Positions 17,903 through 28,756 of a stretch of 64,000 nt of DNA are shown here, piece after piece. Made by a program: the position numbers and the translations under genes. Every line of letters begins with the position of its first letter. The stretch's first letter is position 1. Origin of the DNA: Entomobacter blattae (GTDB lineage: Bacteria; Pseudomonadota; Alphaproteobacteria; Acetobacterales; Acetobacteraceae); contig NZ_CP060244.1 of the NCBI RefSeq assembly GCF_014672835.1, positions 1,467,001 to 1,531,000 on the forward strand. The letters run 5' to 3'. Below the pieces are notes generated by a model. That model made no database searches and was not told the origin of the DNA. It saw only the letters and a list, made by a program, of their open reading frames with translations.

Positions 17903-19021
17903 CTACTTCCATTCAGAAAGCAATGGGGTGAGCCATCGCTTAATGGCGAGCTGGGCAGAAAGGGAGGGTTGCATGATGTTGAAAGAAGCATCATTTGACT
18001 CTTTGAGGCTTTGCAGGGTTAAAAAATTCTCTTTTGCCATCGTTACGACTTCTTGGGATTGTAATAACCGGTTTATGGCGTGGCGCCATTGAGCAATTTC
18101 CTGAGGTGGGGTAAGCATGGGCATGACACAGGCTGTTTCAAGGGTTGTTGCACTGGCCAGACTTTGCCAGCCTTCATAAAGAAGGCCTTGGGGGGGATGA
18201 TTACGCTCCACTATGTATTTTTGGGAAAAAGTGGGAATAGCTCTGGTATCGGCGGTGGCATTAAAGGAAAAAAGGGCTCCAAACCCTGCTTTGCTTATTT
18301 CATCCTGGTGGTCAGCATAGTGTTTGCTATCCATCTGGATAATATCGACTTCCCTGTTCAGCAGGGCCTTGACAGCCTCGTCAACATTTCCCATTCCCAC
18401 TATGGGCAAGGGGGTAAAGTTCAGAAGATGCAAGGCCAGCAAGGTGGGGAGCTCTGCACCAATATAGGTTGAAACTGCCACCTTGAAGCTATGTTTGCGA
18501 AAACGGGCCTGCAGGGGATGCTGAAGGGCCTGTGGGCCTACGACCACACAGTTTGTCAGGCTTTTAAAGATGGGAATCCATCGCCCGAAATCAAAATGTA
18601 CCCGTGGGTCACCGGCAAGGGCTGCAATAATCGCAGACCCCGGTACAAGCAAGGCTGTATGGCTACTGTTTTCTGGGCGAGTGTCAAATTGGTTAGCCCC
18701 ACTGACCCCATCTTGCCCAGGAACGGCAGAAGCCTGAATGTCCCCGCCGGGCAGGGTCTCTTTCAGGGCGGAAAGGAGGATCTGCTTCCAGCGTTCCTGT
18801 GAGGGAAGGCCAGGGGCTGCCACAAGAAGAGTATAGGCAGTGGGATCAGGTATGCCTTGTGTAGCTGAGGATAAGGTTGCTCGCAGGGGCTGTGAAGAAG
18901 CTTGGAAGGGGATACTTCCAAGGGAAAGCCCTATTGCCGAGGGGAGGAGTGCCGTGAGCAATTGACGCCGAGAAAGGGTAGAGGGTAATGGAATCTGGCT
19001 TTTTTCAAAAATTTTAACCAC
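17903..19021 (-). CDS. TctC/Bug-like periplasmic solute-binding protein
   Basis: The 372-residue protein opens with a twin-arginine-like signal (SRRQLLTALLPSAIGLSLG). It then shows features of the TctC/Bug receptor family: a TYLLV-type first strand, an extended PGQDGVSGANQF loop, and LVPGSAIIAALAGDPRVHFD. The family delivers carboxylates to TctAB permeases or acts as sensors. No tctA or tctB is adjacent, so this is a solitary receptor. The gene is convergent with the iron operon and 113 bp from it. Family assignment rests on overall pattern, so the exact subfamily is uncertain. Confidence 0.6.
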   Translation of the reverse strand: MVKIFEKSQIPLPSTLSRRQLLTALLPSAIGLSLGSIPFQASSQPLRATLSSATQGIPDPTAYTLLVAAPGLPSQERWKQILLSALKETLPGGDIQASAVPGQDGVSGANQFDTRPENSSHTALLVPGSAIIAALAGDPRVHFDFGRWIPIFKSLTNCVVVGPQALQHPLQARFRKHSFKVAVSTYIGAELPTLLALHLLNFTPLPIVGMGNVDEAVKALLNREVDIIQMDSKHYADHQDEISKAGFGALFSFNATADTRAIPTFSQKYIVERNHPPQGLLYEGWQSLASATTLETACVMPMLTPPQEIAQWRHAINRLLQSQEVVTMAKENFLTLQSLKESNDASFNIMQPSLSAQLAIKRWLTPLLSEWK

Positions 19022-19179
19022 AGCGTTTATTGTGCCTTGTTTGTTTTGCCCTGTTCCCTTTGGCTAGGGACCACTTTTCCTAATTGCAAACCCTATAGCC
19101 AACTTTATAGGGGTATTTTCCTTTTATAATAAAGCAGCAAAGCCTTTGCAGGCAAGGTTGTTGGATTAAAATAACGTAA

Positions 19180-19204
19180 TATAGCCCTTGAGATAAGGGC
19201 TATA
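19180..19204 (-). terminator. Hairpin downstream of hemF
   Basis: A perfect 10-bp stem tatagccctt / aagggctata with a 5-base loop lies 32-56 bp past the hemF stop. The T-run on the minus strand is weak (ttacgttatttt), so termination efficiency is doubtful. Confidence 0.45.
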
Positions 19205-19235
19205 AAGAAAAAAATCAAATATTTACAATAAGGGG

Positions 19236-20135
19236 CTACGGCCACTTGGCTTCTGGCGGCATGCTCATAAGGATGGCTTCGGTAAAGCCCCCTGTTTTCA
19301 GGCCAAAAAGCGTGCCACGGTCGTAAAGAAGGTTAAACTCTACATATCGTCCACGTCTGACCAGTTGTTTTTCGCGGTCTTCCTGGGTCCAGGGGGTATG
19401 GAGTCTCTTGCGGATAATGGCAGGATATGCCTCGTGGAAGGCACGCCCAACATCTTGGGTAAAGGCGAAATCTTTTTCCACATCGCCCGTATTGAGCCAA
19501 TCGTAAAAAATGCCTCCCACTCCACGGGGTTCCTTGCGATGAGGGAGATAGAAATATTCATCACACCATTTCTTGAATTTGGGATAATAGGTTGGGTCGT
19601 GCAGGTCGCAGGCCTGTTTGTATCGTTCGTGAAAGGAGAGGGTGTCTTCCTTGGTTTCTGGTGTTTCCAAAAACATGGGGGTTAAATCCCCGCCCCCCCC
19701 AAACCAACCCTTGCTGGTAATAATCATGCGGGTATTGAAGTGGGCTGCTGGTACAAAAGGGTTGCACTGATGGGAAACAAGGCTGATGCCTGTGGCAAAA
19801 AAGCGTGGGTCTTCTTCGGCCCCAGGGATTGTTTTTCGGAACTCTTCTGAAAACTCCCCTTCGACGGTCGAGACATTGACGCCGACTTTTTCAAACACGC
19901 GCCCTCGCATGACGCTCATAACCCCACCGCCTTTTTGGGGATGTGTCCAGGCTTTGCGTTCAAATTTTCCTAGTTTTCCTGGTTTTTCTGGGGCATCGTG
20001 GCCCGGCAATGTGGGGGCGTTGCTGTCCTTTGCCTCTTGCTCGATTTTTTCGTATTCGCCACAGATCATGTCCCGTAAGGTTTCAAACCAGTGCTGGGCC
20101 TTTTCACGATAGGCGTTGTGCGGTATGGAAGACAT
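19236..20135 (-). CDS. hemF: Oxygen-dependent coproporphyrinogen III oxidase
   Basis: HemF decarboxylates two propionates of coproporphyrinogen III using O2, giving protoporphyrinogen IX. From the ATG at 20135 it is 299 residues, the normal family length. Visible motifs: [58 protein letters not shown] and [16 protein letters not shown]. An AAGGA ribosome site lies about 10 bp before this ATG. The frame is open for another 40 codons upstream, but that stretch is AT-rich and not family-like. The Ser/Asn-rich insertion near residue 45 is mild. The enzyme implies aerobic haem synthesis. Confidence 0.96.
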   Translation of the reverse strand: MSSIPHNAYREKAQHWFETLRDMICGEYEKIEQEAKDSNAPTLPGHDAPEKPGKLGKFERKAWTHPQKGGGVMSVMRGRVFEKVGVNVSTVEGEFSEEFRKTIPGAEEDPRFFATGISLVSHQCNPFVPAAHFNTRMIITSKGWFGGGGDLTPMFLETPETKEDTLSFHERYKQACDLHDPTYYPKFKKWCDEYFYLPHRKEPRGVGGIFYDWLNTGDVEKDFAFTQDVGRAFHEAYPAIIRKRLHTPWTQEDREKQLVRRGRYVEFNLLYDRGTLFGLKTGGFTEAILMSMPPEAKWP

Positions 20136-20785
20136 GTCTGTCAGATCCTTTAAAATGAATAAATATGTTGAATAAAATACAATTAAAATAGAAAGTCGTA
20201 GATTAGGGTGTATAGAAATATTTTGAATAATCCTATTAGTTATATCAATATTCATTCTATCAAGATAGGCCTATCAAGATTAGGCGAACCTAAAACGATA
20301 AATCAATGCAGAGGGTTGTTATGTTCGGCACAACAGCAGCTGGAACAAATGATGGAGGAATGAATTTTTAAGAAAGACATGCTGTGTTTTTCTAGTTTTA
20401 CACAATGTTGTTTTACATAATACTGGCTTACGCAATGCTGGTTTTGCATAATGCTGGTTTTTTGCACAATACTGGCTTGCGCAAAGCGCCCCTGCATGCC
20501 CCATGAAAGCTGCCAAATCTTCCGCATGGATGGTGGAGCCTATTTGATAGGCAAAATTTTGAGAGATAAATTATAGGGCCATTAATTATAGGGTCATTGT
20601 AGAATAGAAAGTGGTTTTGTCCCTGAACAGCAAGGCCATATAACAGGTCTTGGTTCAATAAAGAGGAGTCCAACAAAGAGGGTTCCAATCAGGAGGAATC
20701 CGATAAGGAGCGCCCTAATAAGAAGGGGAAAATATGGTGGGATGCATAAGAGAGGATTGGCCACATCGGTAGGGATCAAACAGAT
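20136..20785. repeat. Intergenic region before cytochrome b, with degenerate tandem repeats; no Rieske gene
   Basis: This is where petA (Rieske protein) would normally lie. Neither strand shows a CxH...CxxH Rieske signature. Near 20398-20485 a unit of about 18 bp (like cataatgctggtttt) recurs five times with changes. Near 20645-20725 a second unit of about 17-18 bp (like aatcaggaggaatccg) recurs about five times. The rest is AT-rich. Confidence 0.6.
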
Positions 20786-22117
20786 ATGGATAAGAATACT
20801 CCTTCGTCAAAGGATCTTTCTTCCTTAGGTTGGCTGGAACAAAGGTTGCCAGTCAAGGCCTTTTTTAAAAGGCATTTTCAAGACTACACCATGCCCGCAG
20901 CCATAAGCTGGTTATGGGCACTGGGCGATGTGTTATGTATTCTGTTTTTGCTGATGGTCCTGAGTGGCGTTTTCCTAGCCCTTTTTTACGTTCCTACCGC
21001 AGAAGGGGCGTTTTCTTCGATCCAGGAGATTGAACGCCACATTCCTGGCGGGTGGTTGATAAGGGCTATTCATGTGAGCGGAGCCAGCATATTCATGGTG
21101 TTTTTGTACGGGCATCTTCTTCGTGGGCTTTATTACCTTTCCTATCGCGCTCCGAGGGAATTGGCCTGGTGGAGCGGCCTACTTCTGCTGGGGATGTTTA
21201 TGGGCGTAGCCTTTGCGGGGTATGTGCTGCCCTGGGGACAAATCTCGTATTGGGCAGCCGATGTGGTAGGTCAGGCCATGGGGGCCATTCCCTTGGTTGG
21301 TCACAGTCTGGTGGTGTGGATACAAGGGGCAGAACGCCCCACGGAGGTTTACCTTCACCGGTTATTTGTGCTGCATTTTGTATTGGGTTTTGTAGCCGTA
21401 GGCGTTATTTTTGCCCATATCATTATGGTCAGGTGTGTTTACGGGTTTCTCTTTCATCGGAAAAAAGAACGCAAAAAGGAAGGAGGCTCACCTTCATCCG
21501 CAGTCCCTCCTGAAGGGGGGGAACAGGCTAGAATAAAGGTTGCCAATAGCGGGGCGGTAAAAAAAGTGCTTCTTCCTTTTGCGCCCTATTTTTTAATGAG
21601 GGATGCCTTGGTGATGATCGCTGCTTTTCTGGCGATGGTTGTGCTGGGGTGTTTTTTCTCCTCCTGGTTGGTGGAAGCCGATAACTGGCGGCCGGCCAAT
21701 CCCTTTAAAACCCCGGCTCAGGTTGAAACTGTCTGGTATTTTCAGCCCTTTTACGGCATGCTGCAAGCTGTTCCTTCCAAAATGTGGGGGGTTATTCTGG
21801 CTGGGGGGTCTATTGGCCTTCTTTTTTTTCTACCATGGCTGGATTGTGGCAAAAAGCACCTGTTAAAAGAGGGGTGGCTATATCGCGTGGGGCTGACCTT
21901 AACGGTTATAGCCTTTATCGTGCTAGGTTTGGCAGGCAAGGCGCATATGGCAGGGGCGTGGCTTTGGACAGCCCGTTTGGCTTTGGTATGGTATTACGTA
22001 TTTTTTCTGTTGGCTGTTCCTCTTCTTTCCGGTTTTTTCTCTTCGGGAAATTTTTTCTCTTCAGGGAAAAAGAAAATTGGGGAAGAAGAAAATCCAGGGA
22101 TAACAGGAAAGGGCTAA
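20786..22117 (+). CDS. petB: Cytochrome b of a bc1-type complex, PEWY motif lost
   Basis: Cytochrome b is the quinol-oxidising membrane subunit of complex III. The 443-residue protein keeps both haem-ligand pairs: the first histidines in IHVSGASIFMVFLYGH and the second in LHFVLGFVAVGVIFAH, each 14 residues apart. GYVLPWGQISYW (cd1 region) is present, though the usual WGAT reads WAAD. The Qo-site PEWY is replaced: TPAQVETVWYFQPFY aligns with the normal TPAHIVPEWYFLPFY, so proline becomes threonine and glutamate becomes valine. An Arg/Lys-rich loop with a Ser/Gly insert occurs near residues 225-255. No Rieske gene precedes it. It is followed after about 100 bp by cytochrome c1. It may have lost quinol:cytochrome c activity. 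Confidence 0.9.
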   Translation: MDKNTPSSKDLSSLGWLEQRLPVKAFFKRHFQDYTMPAAISWLWALGDVLCILFLLMVLSGVFLALFYVPTAEGAFSSIQEIERHIPGGWLIRAIHVSGASIFMVFLYGHLLRGLYYLSYRAPRELAWWSGLLLLGMFMGVAFAGYVLPWGQISYWAADVVGQAMGAIPLVGHSLVVWIQGAERPTEVYLHRLFVLHFVLGFVAVGVIFAHIIMVRCVYGFLFHRKKERKKEGGSPSSAVPPEGGEQARIKVANSGAVKKVLLPFAPYFLMRDALVMIAAFLAMVVLGCFFSSWLVEADNWRPANPFKTPAQVETVWYFQPFYGMLQAVPSKMWGVILAGGSIGLLFFLPWLDCGKKHLLKEGWLYRVGLTLTVIAFIVLGLAGKAHMAGAWLWTARLALVWYYVFFLLAVPLLSGFFSSGNFFSSGKKKIGEEENPGITGKG

Positions 22118-22216
22118 GAATGTTGTGGGTAAGGTGGTAGCTTTACAAAGCAGCTGGGTTGGTGGGAGGACAAAGGATGGGTAGGCAGTCAATAAGGCGG
22201 ATAGGATAAAGGGGCC

Positions 22217-23050
22217 ATGGGGATAAGAAATGGCGGGAGAAGGCGGATTAACCGAGGAGTAGGGTTGGCCATTTTGGGGATTGGCCTTGGGGTGAAAAGC
22301 CTCTGGGCTGCTCCTGCTATTTCGCCTTATCCTCTTCGGAAAGATGGGCTTTCTGGGCCGGATATTGCCAGTATTCAGCGGGGTTTTGTCGTATTCGATA
22401 CGGTGTGCGCGCGGTGCCACAGCGTTAAATATATGCGCTTTGATGACCTTAAGGCCCTAGGTTTAACCGACGATCAGGTTAAACAAATTGCTGGCAGGCA
22501 TTCCATAGAACATCCTACAGAACATCCTGCGGGGAGCCTATCTTCTCTTAATCCATTAGGTGAGGCAGGGCCAAAGAGCCGCCCAGCTGGGCGATGGGAT
22601 TATTTTCCCTCTCCCTTCAGGAGTGAGGAAGAGGCAAAACGTGCTAATAACGGGGCACTCCCTCCGGATTTTTCCAGCTTTGCGGCTTACTGGCCGGGTG
22701 GGGCTTCTCGTATAGAGGCCTTTTTGCAGGGGTATAGGCCAGCACCTGAGGGTGAGAAAGTTCCCATAGGGTCTTATTACAATATTTACGCTAAAAACCA
22801 CTCTACCGATATGCCCCCCCCATTGCAGGTAGGGGCGATACACGATAGGGATGGTCATGCCCTTTCCCTGGCCCAGCAAGCCCATGATGTGAGCAGCTTT
22901 TTAGAGTGGGTGGCTCATCCCCATCTCATAGAGCGCAGGCAATGGGGGATAAGCGCAACCTTATATTTGATTTTTGTGGGCGTATGTATTTTCCTTCTTA
23001 AAAGAAGACTATGGCTCCTAGCCCAGAAGAGTAGAAGTAAAGAAGAGTAG
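22217..23050 (+). CDS. petC: Cytochrome c1
   Basis: Membrane-anchored c-type cytochrome of the bc1 complex, 277 residues. An N-terminal signal segment (GVGLAILGIGLGVKSLWAA) is followed by the haem site CARCHSVKYMRFDDL near residue 62. DMPPPL near residue 195 is expected to supply the axial methionine. A C-terminal anchor (LYLIFVGVCIFLLKRR) follows. A His/Pro/Glu-rich duplication (EHPTEHPAG) sits near residue 98. The first ATG at 22217 lies in a GGR-rich stretch. Haem and anchor are intact, unlike the altered quinol site of its partner. Confidence 0.92.
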   Translation: MGIRNGGRRRINRGVGLAILGIGLGVKSLWAAPAISPYPLRKDGLSGPDIASIQRGFVVFDTVCARCHSVKYMRFDDLKALGLTDDQVKQIAGRHSIEHPTEHPAGSLSSLNPLGEAGPKSRPAGRWDYFPSPFRSEEEAKRANNGALPPDFSSFAAYWPGGASRIEAFLQGYRPAPEGEKVPIGSYYNIYAKNHSTDMPPPLQVGAIHDRDGHALSLAQQAHDVSSFLEWVAHPHLIERRQWGISATLYLIFVGVCIFLLKRRLWLLAQKSRSKEE

Positions 23051-23086
23051 AAGTAAACAGAGAGAAAAACAGGAAAGGTAAGCACG

Positions 23087-23959
23087 ATGTCTACAAAACC
23101 GGTTATTGGCCTTATTGGAGGCTCTGGCCTTTATGATATTGAAGGGCTGGAAAACAAGGTTTGGCGCAAGGTGAGCACCCCGTGGGGTGAGCCCTCTGAT
23201 GAGGTGCTGCTAGGCACATTAAAAGGGGTAGACTGTGTTTTTTTACCACGCCATGGGCGGGGGCATTATGTTTCTCCCTCTGGGTTAAACTACCGGGCTA
23301 ATATCCATGCCCTTAAGTCTCTGGGCGTTACGGATATTTTGTCTCTCTCGGCAGTAGGTTCCCTCAAGGAGGAGCTGGCGCCAGGGCATTTTGTGATAGT
23401 TGATCAGTTTATTGATCGCTCAGTAGCCCGTCAGAGCAGCTTTTTTGATACGGGTTGTGTCGCTCACATCTCCATGGCAGATCCGGTTTGTCAGCGTATG
23501 GGTGATAAGGTGGCGGAAGCAGCCCAGGACGTGGCTATTCCGTTTACGCGGGGGGGAACCTATTTGATGATGGAAGGCCCTCAATTTTCCACGAAGGCGG
23601 AAAGTCACCTCTACCGGTCTTGGGGGTGCTCGGTTATAGGGATGACCAACCTGCCCGAGGCCAAACTCGCCCGTGAGGCCGAAATGTGTTATGCGACCAT
23701 AGCCATGGTGACAGACTATGATTGCTGGCACCCAGAGCATGAGCATGTTACAGTTGATGCTGTCATAAAAACCCTGCACGCCAATATTGCCAATGCCCGC
23801 AAGCTGATTGAAGCGGTGATCCCTCGCTTGGGTCAACCTCGAAGCGTATGTCAGCTGGGGTGCGAACATGCCCTTGACCACGCCCTTATGACCGCCCCTT
23901 CAAAGCGTGATCCAGCCCTTTTGGAAAAACTGCAAACCATAGCTGGTCGTGTGCTGTAA
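23087..23959 (+). CDS. mtnP: S-methyl-5'-thioadenosine phosphorylase
   Basis: MtnP splits methylthioadenosine with phosphate into adenine and methylthioribose-1-phosphate, recycling the by-product of polyamine and other SAM-dependent synthesis. The 290-residue protein shows the family opening IGLIGGSGLYDIEGL, the phosphate site FLPRHGRGH, LSAVGSLKEELAPG, YLMMEGPQFSTKAE and GMTNLPEAKLAREAEMCY. The ribosome site aggaaagg precedes ATG 23087. Its 3' end is partly duplicated immediately downstream. Confidence 0.96.
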   Translation: MSTKPVIGLIGGSGLYDIEGLENKVWRKVSTPWGEPSDEVLLGTLKGVDCVFLPRHGRGHYVSPSGLNYRANIHALKSLGVTDILSLSAVGSLKEELAPGHFVIVDQFIDRSVARQSSFFDTGCVAHISMADPVCQRMGDKVAEAAQDVAIPFTRGGTYLMMEGPQFSTKAESHLYRSWGCSVIGMTNLPEAKLAREAEMCYATIAMVTDYDCWHPEHEHVTVDAVIKTLHANIANARKLIEAVIPRLGQPRSVCQLGCEHALDHALMTAPSKRDPALLEKLQTIAGRVL

Positions 23960-23996
23960 AATAGGCAATGAAATATGAGGGGAGCAAAGGGTTTGT

Positions 23997-24171
23997 TGTC
24001 ATAAAAACCCTGCACGCCAATATTGCCAATGCCCGCAAGCTGATTGAGGCTGTGCTTCCCCGCTTGGACCAACCCTTGAAGCGTATGTCAGCTGGGGTGC
24101 GAATATGCTCTTGATCACGCCCTTATCATCGCTCCTTCAAAGCGTGATCCAGCCCTTATGAAGGCCTGCAA
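23997..24171 (+). pseudogene. Broken duplicate of the mtnP 3' end
   Basis: This stretch repeats mtnP 23761-23935 at a fixed offset of 236 bp. It begins with the same tgtcataaaaaccctgcacg and diverges progressively: small substitutions, a shifted frame, and a changed end after agccctt. A further small piece (gttgaagccgtgatccttcc, 24177-24196) resembles mtnP 23810 onwards, so a third partial unit may follow. It is a non-functional tandem remnant. Confidence 0.92.
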
Positions 24172-24196
24172 ATGGGTTGAAGCCGTGATCCTTCCG

Positions 24197-25085
24197 CTTG
24201 GGGAGCAATCGCGGGGAAAGGCCGATTTGGTATCGTTTTTTGCAGTCCCCCCCCGCCTGATCTTCTAACTCCTGGTAACTTCCGGTAACTCTTGGGGGCT
24301 TCTAATTTTTTGGTCTTCTAACCCTTGGGGGGCTTCTGAAAGGAGGCTTACAATCCTATACAGCAACAGCAATAGGGTGCAAATTTGAAGGATATGCAGA
24401 TTTAATGGATAGCCCTAAAGCTTTCTGTTGAAGCCAAAGCAGTCGTCAAAAGAGGGGGCTTTAAGTGGGATGTTGACATTCTCCTATAGTGAACTCCCCT
24501 GTATAGTAAACTTTTGCTCGTTTCTTGCTCGGTTTTAGAACCTTGCTCCGTTTTAGGAAGATTCCTATAGCATCACCGGTATTTTGCCCTTAGCTGGCGC
24601 AAGATAGGGTGGTGGCATCATGGGTTTTCCATGATTGGCTGCTCAAAGATGGTGCTGTGGTATTTAAAAACACCTTACCAAGAAAGAATGCTTGCCTGAT
24701 TTGTTGATTGTTACTGAGCATATATGGCTTTTATATTTTTGTGTTTGTGTGGATCGTCCTTTCTCTTGGGCTGTTACAGCGAGTTCCCTAAAAAAACCGC
24801 CTTTGTGGTAAGGAAGACGGTAGAGGGGGACGATTTCTTGGGGATATGGCCATTATAACCTTGAGGTATGATCCTTATAACAAAGTCTCGTGCTCCAACG
24901 GATAGGCTATAGTTTGCCAGTAAGGGCTTTATCCCTGGAACCACCTCTAGTGGTGTTGTAGAGCCGATTACGAGGGTTAAAGCCCTGCGTGGCAGAGTAG
25001 TTTCTTGTTTAGGGGGTAATTTTAGGGGCCAAATTTGGGGGCCAAGGCTTTGAGGGGAAAGGGGGGCTTCCCCTCATTGTTTAAC
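24197..25085. other. Long non-coding region after the mtnP duplicate
   Basis: No gene, RNA or element is recognised on either strand. Near 24258-24345 a motif around cttctaac/ggtaact recurs four to five times imperfectly. Short open stretches do not resemble a family I know. This is probably decayed DNA. Confidence 0.5.
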
Positions 25086-25763
25086 CTATAAATATTGTTT
25101 AAAAAATTTCAGGGTTCTTTCCTGGGCCAGTGTATAGGCCGCCTTATTAAAGCTGGAACGCTCAGAACAGCCAAACCCGTGCTCGGCCTCTGGATATATA
25201 AAAACTTCTACTGTTTCTTCCGGATGGGCTTTTTCAACCTCTTTTACACCTTCTATAGGAATATGGGTGTCTTTACCCCCAAAATGCATCTGCACGGGGC
25301 AGTTGGCTTTTCTGTCTTTATTATGGGGAATTCCCGCCCCATACCAGGCTGAAGCTGCGGAAAAAATGGAGGTTGTCGTTGCTGCCTCCCAGGTGAGTGA
25401 GCCGCCCCAGCAATAGCCAATAATGCCCTTCTTTCCATCCCCCAGTTTTTCTGCTGCGGCCTGAATGTCTTTTAAGCTGCTTTCTACGGGGATTTTGGTC
25501 ACTATTTCAACGCCTGCCTTGAAATCTTCTGAGTCGTAGGTCAGCTCAACATCTTTCTTGATACGGTCAAACATGGCCGGAGCAATAACGTGGTAGCCTT
25601 CTTTGGCAAAGTTATCGCATACAGCGCGGATATGGTGGTTAACCCCAAAAATTTCCTGAAGAACAACCAGTTTGTGAGGGTTGCCCACGCCTGCCTCGTA
25701 CGCCTTAAGTTGATGGCCGTCGGCGGCGGTAAGTGTAATAAATTGGCCCATAGAATGCTCCAT
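25086..25763 (-). CDS. Dienelactone hydrolase family protein
   Basis: Alpha/beta-hydrolase of the DLH type, 225 residues. Visible: LVVLQEIFGVNHHIRAVCD, HVIAPAMFDR, the nucleophile elbow GYCWGG with cysteine near residue 118, GGKDTHIP with the acid aspartate, and EAEHGFGC with the histidine. The natural substrate of such enzymes is often unknown, and here no aromatic-degradation genes adjoin. An in-frame ATG at 25751 (MGQFITLT) is an alternative start. It diverges from the groESL operon. Confidence 0.9.
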   Translation of the reverse strand: MEHSMGQFITLTAADGHQLKAYEAGVGNPHKLVVLQEIFGVNHHIRAVCDNFAKEGYHVIAPAMFDRIKKDVELTYDSEDFKAGVEIVTKIPVESSLKDIQAAAEKLGDGKKGIIGYCWGGSLTWEAATTTSIFSAASAWYGAGIPHNKDRKANCPVQMHFGGKDTHIPIEGVKEVEKAHPEETVEVFIYPEAEHGFGCSERSSFNKAAYTLAQERTLKFFKQYL

Positions 25764-26047
25764 AGATTAAAGGTTTTGAAATGGCAGCTTTGCTCATCAT
25801 AGCAAGAAATGCTTTTAAGAATAATCTGCAAAAAAGAAGTAGCAGGGTTGAGCAAAGCACCATGATGGTTTTTCGGTCATTGATTAAATGAAGGGGGGTG
25901 AGTTTAGTACAACATATTCCAGAAGAAGAGCGTTCTACTCGGAATGTTTATTTAGCCGTTATAGGGGCTTTCCCCTTTGTTGGGAAGAGATAAGGTTTTG
26001 GTAAGTATTTTCTTGACAGAAAAGAGGAACTATATTATTTCCTAACA
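25764..26047. promoter_or_regulatory. Regulatory region upstream of groESL
   Basis: A -35-like ttgaca at 26013-26018 is followed by AT-rich sequence (tatattattt) in which the -10 must lie; the best 17-base spacing gives only tatttc, so the box is approximate. The CIRCE operator lies immediately downstream. No gene is seen in this gap. Confidence 0.5.
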
Positions 26048-26074
26048 ATAGCACTTGAGGTAGGAGAGTGCTAA
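26048..26074. promoter_or_regulatory. CIRCE operator (HrcA-binding inverted repeat)
   Basis: The arms atagcactt and gagtgctaa flank a 9-base spacer. This matches the CIRCE consensus TTAGCACTC-N9-GAGTGCTAA with two mismatches in the left arm. It lies about 120 bp before groES, so groESL is probably repressed by HrcA and released on heat shock. hrcA itself is not in the window. Confidence 0.92.
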
Positions 26075-26196
26075 AAGTCGTTCTCCCTCAAAATTAAGTG
26101 CGAAGTTTGTTTGTAGAAACGCGGCATGACGCGCGTATTAACCGGCAAGGCTGCTTCATGAAGAGCCTGCCATAGAAAAGTGGAGTTTGATCCATT

Positions 26197-26487
26197 ATGA
26201 CGAAGTTTCGTCCTTTGCATGATCGAGTACTGGTTCGTCGCCTCGATAGTGAAGAAAAGACAGCTGGTGGCATTATTATTCCAGATACAGCAAAAGAAAA
26301 GCCTATGGAAGGTAAAGTGATTGCTGTAGGTTCCGGTGCTCGGAGCGAAGAAGGAAAAGTCACCCCGTTGGATGTTAAAGCGGGCGATACCGTGCTGTTT
26401 GGCAAATGGTCTGGCACAGAAGTGAAAATTAACGGTGAAGACCTGCTGATCATGAAAGAAAGCGACATTCTGGGAATTATTGGCTAA
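26197..26487 (+). CDS. groES: Co-chaperonin GroES
   Basis: GroES caps the GroEL folding chamber. The 96-residue protein begins [20 protein letters not shown] and contains the mobile-loop part [17 protein letters not shown]. It ends [13 protein letters not shown], which is the normal full length. It is the first gene of a CIRCE-controlled operon with groEL 106 bp downstream. Confidence 0.98.
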   Translation: MTKFRPLHDRVLVRRLDSEEKTAGGIIIPDTAKEKPMEGKVIAVGSGARSEEGKVTPLDVKAGDTVLFGKWSGTEVKINGEDLLIMKESDILGIIG

Positions 26488-26548
26488 TTCATTCCCTGAT
26501 CCTGCTTCTTGTTCTGCTTCAGGAAGTGAGGGGTCTCTATGGGTATGA

Positions 26549-28228
<1,680 letters not shown>

Positions 28229-28251
28229 TTTTTTTCTATTATCCCTTTCGA

Positions 28252-28279
28252 AAAGGCCCCATTATTTGGGGCCTTTTTG
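28252..28279 (+). terminator. Rho-independent terminator after groEL
   Basis: The 9-bp stem aaaggcccc / ggggccttt with a 7-base loop, followed by T residues, lies 24 bp past the groEL stop. Confidence 0.92.
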
Positions 28280-28496
28280 TATTTTTACTGTTTTTTGTGT
28301 GCTGAACATACTTTTGTTACTTTTCGTAACCGTTATTCGGTGTTACAAACATAGAGGGAAAGTGTACTTTCCTGCTCCATCTTTAAGGTGGGGGTAAAGT
28401 TTGGTATATGTTCATTTTGTCTCGGCAGGGCGAATATATAGCTTGTTATGTTAATTTAGGCCCCTTGGGGCTGCTTACTAAAAAGGATACACGGTA

Positions 28497-28700
28497 ATGG
28501 CCACAGGCACCGTGAAATGGTTCAATACCACTAAGGGTTACGGTTTTATTATGCCAGAAGATGGCGGCAAAGATGTGTTTGTTCATATCACTGCCGTTCA
28601 GGCTGCAGGCTTGCGTGATTTGGCAGAAAATCAACGTATCAGCTATGAAGTTGTTACTGAGCGTGGGAAAGCAGCGGCAACAAACCTGAAGGTTCTGTAA
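28497..28700 (+). CDS. Cold-shock domain protein (CspA family)
   Basis: A 67-residue single-domain RNA/DNA chaperone. RNP1 appears as KGYGFI and RNP2 as VFVHIT, in the frame GTVKWFNTTKGYGFI ... DVFVHITAVQAAG. A good ribosome site (aaggat) precedes ATG 28497. The leader upstream, after the groEL terminator, is over 200 bp, which fits the long structured 5' UTRs of csp genes. Which csp paralogue it is cannot be told. Confidence 0.96.
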   Translation: MATGTVKWFNTTKGYGFIMPEDGGKDVFVHITAVQAAGLRDLAENQRISYEVVTERGKAAATNLKVL

Positions 28701-28724
28701 GAATCTTTTTTGTTGTAGCGTAAG

Positions 28725-28756
28725 GGAAACCGCCTTTTGGCGGTTTTCTTTTTTTA
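28725..28756 (+). terminator. Rho-independent terminator after the cold-shock gene
   Basis: The stem gaaaaccgcc-like arm (ggaaaccgcc / ggcggttttc) with a 4-base loop is followed by a run of T residues, 25 bp past the stop. Confidence 0.92.

Noticed and set aside
20303-20527. Rieske gene or remnant upstream of cytochrome b
   Set aside because: Neither strand shows the cluster-binding CxH and CxxH motifs; the frame is built from degenerate repeats.
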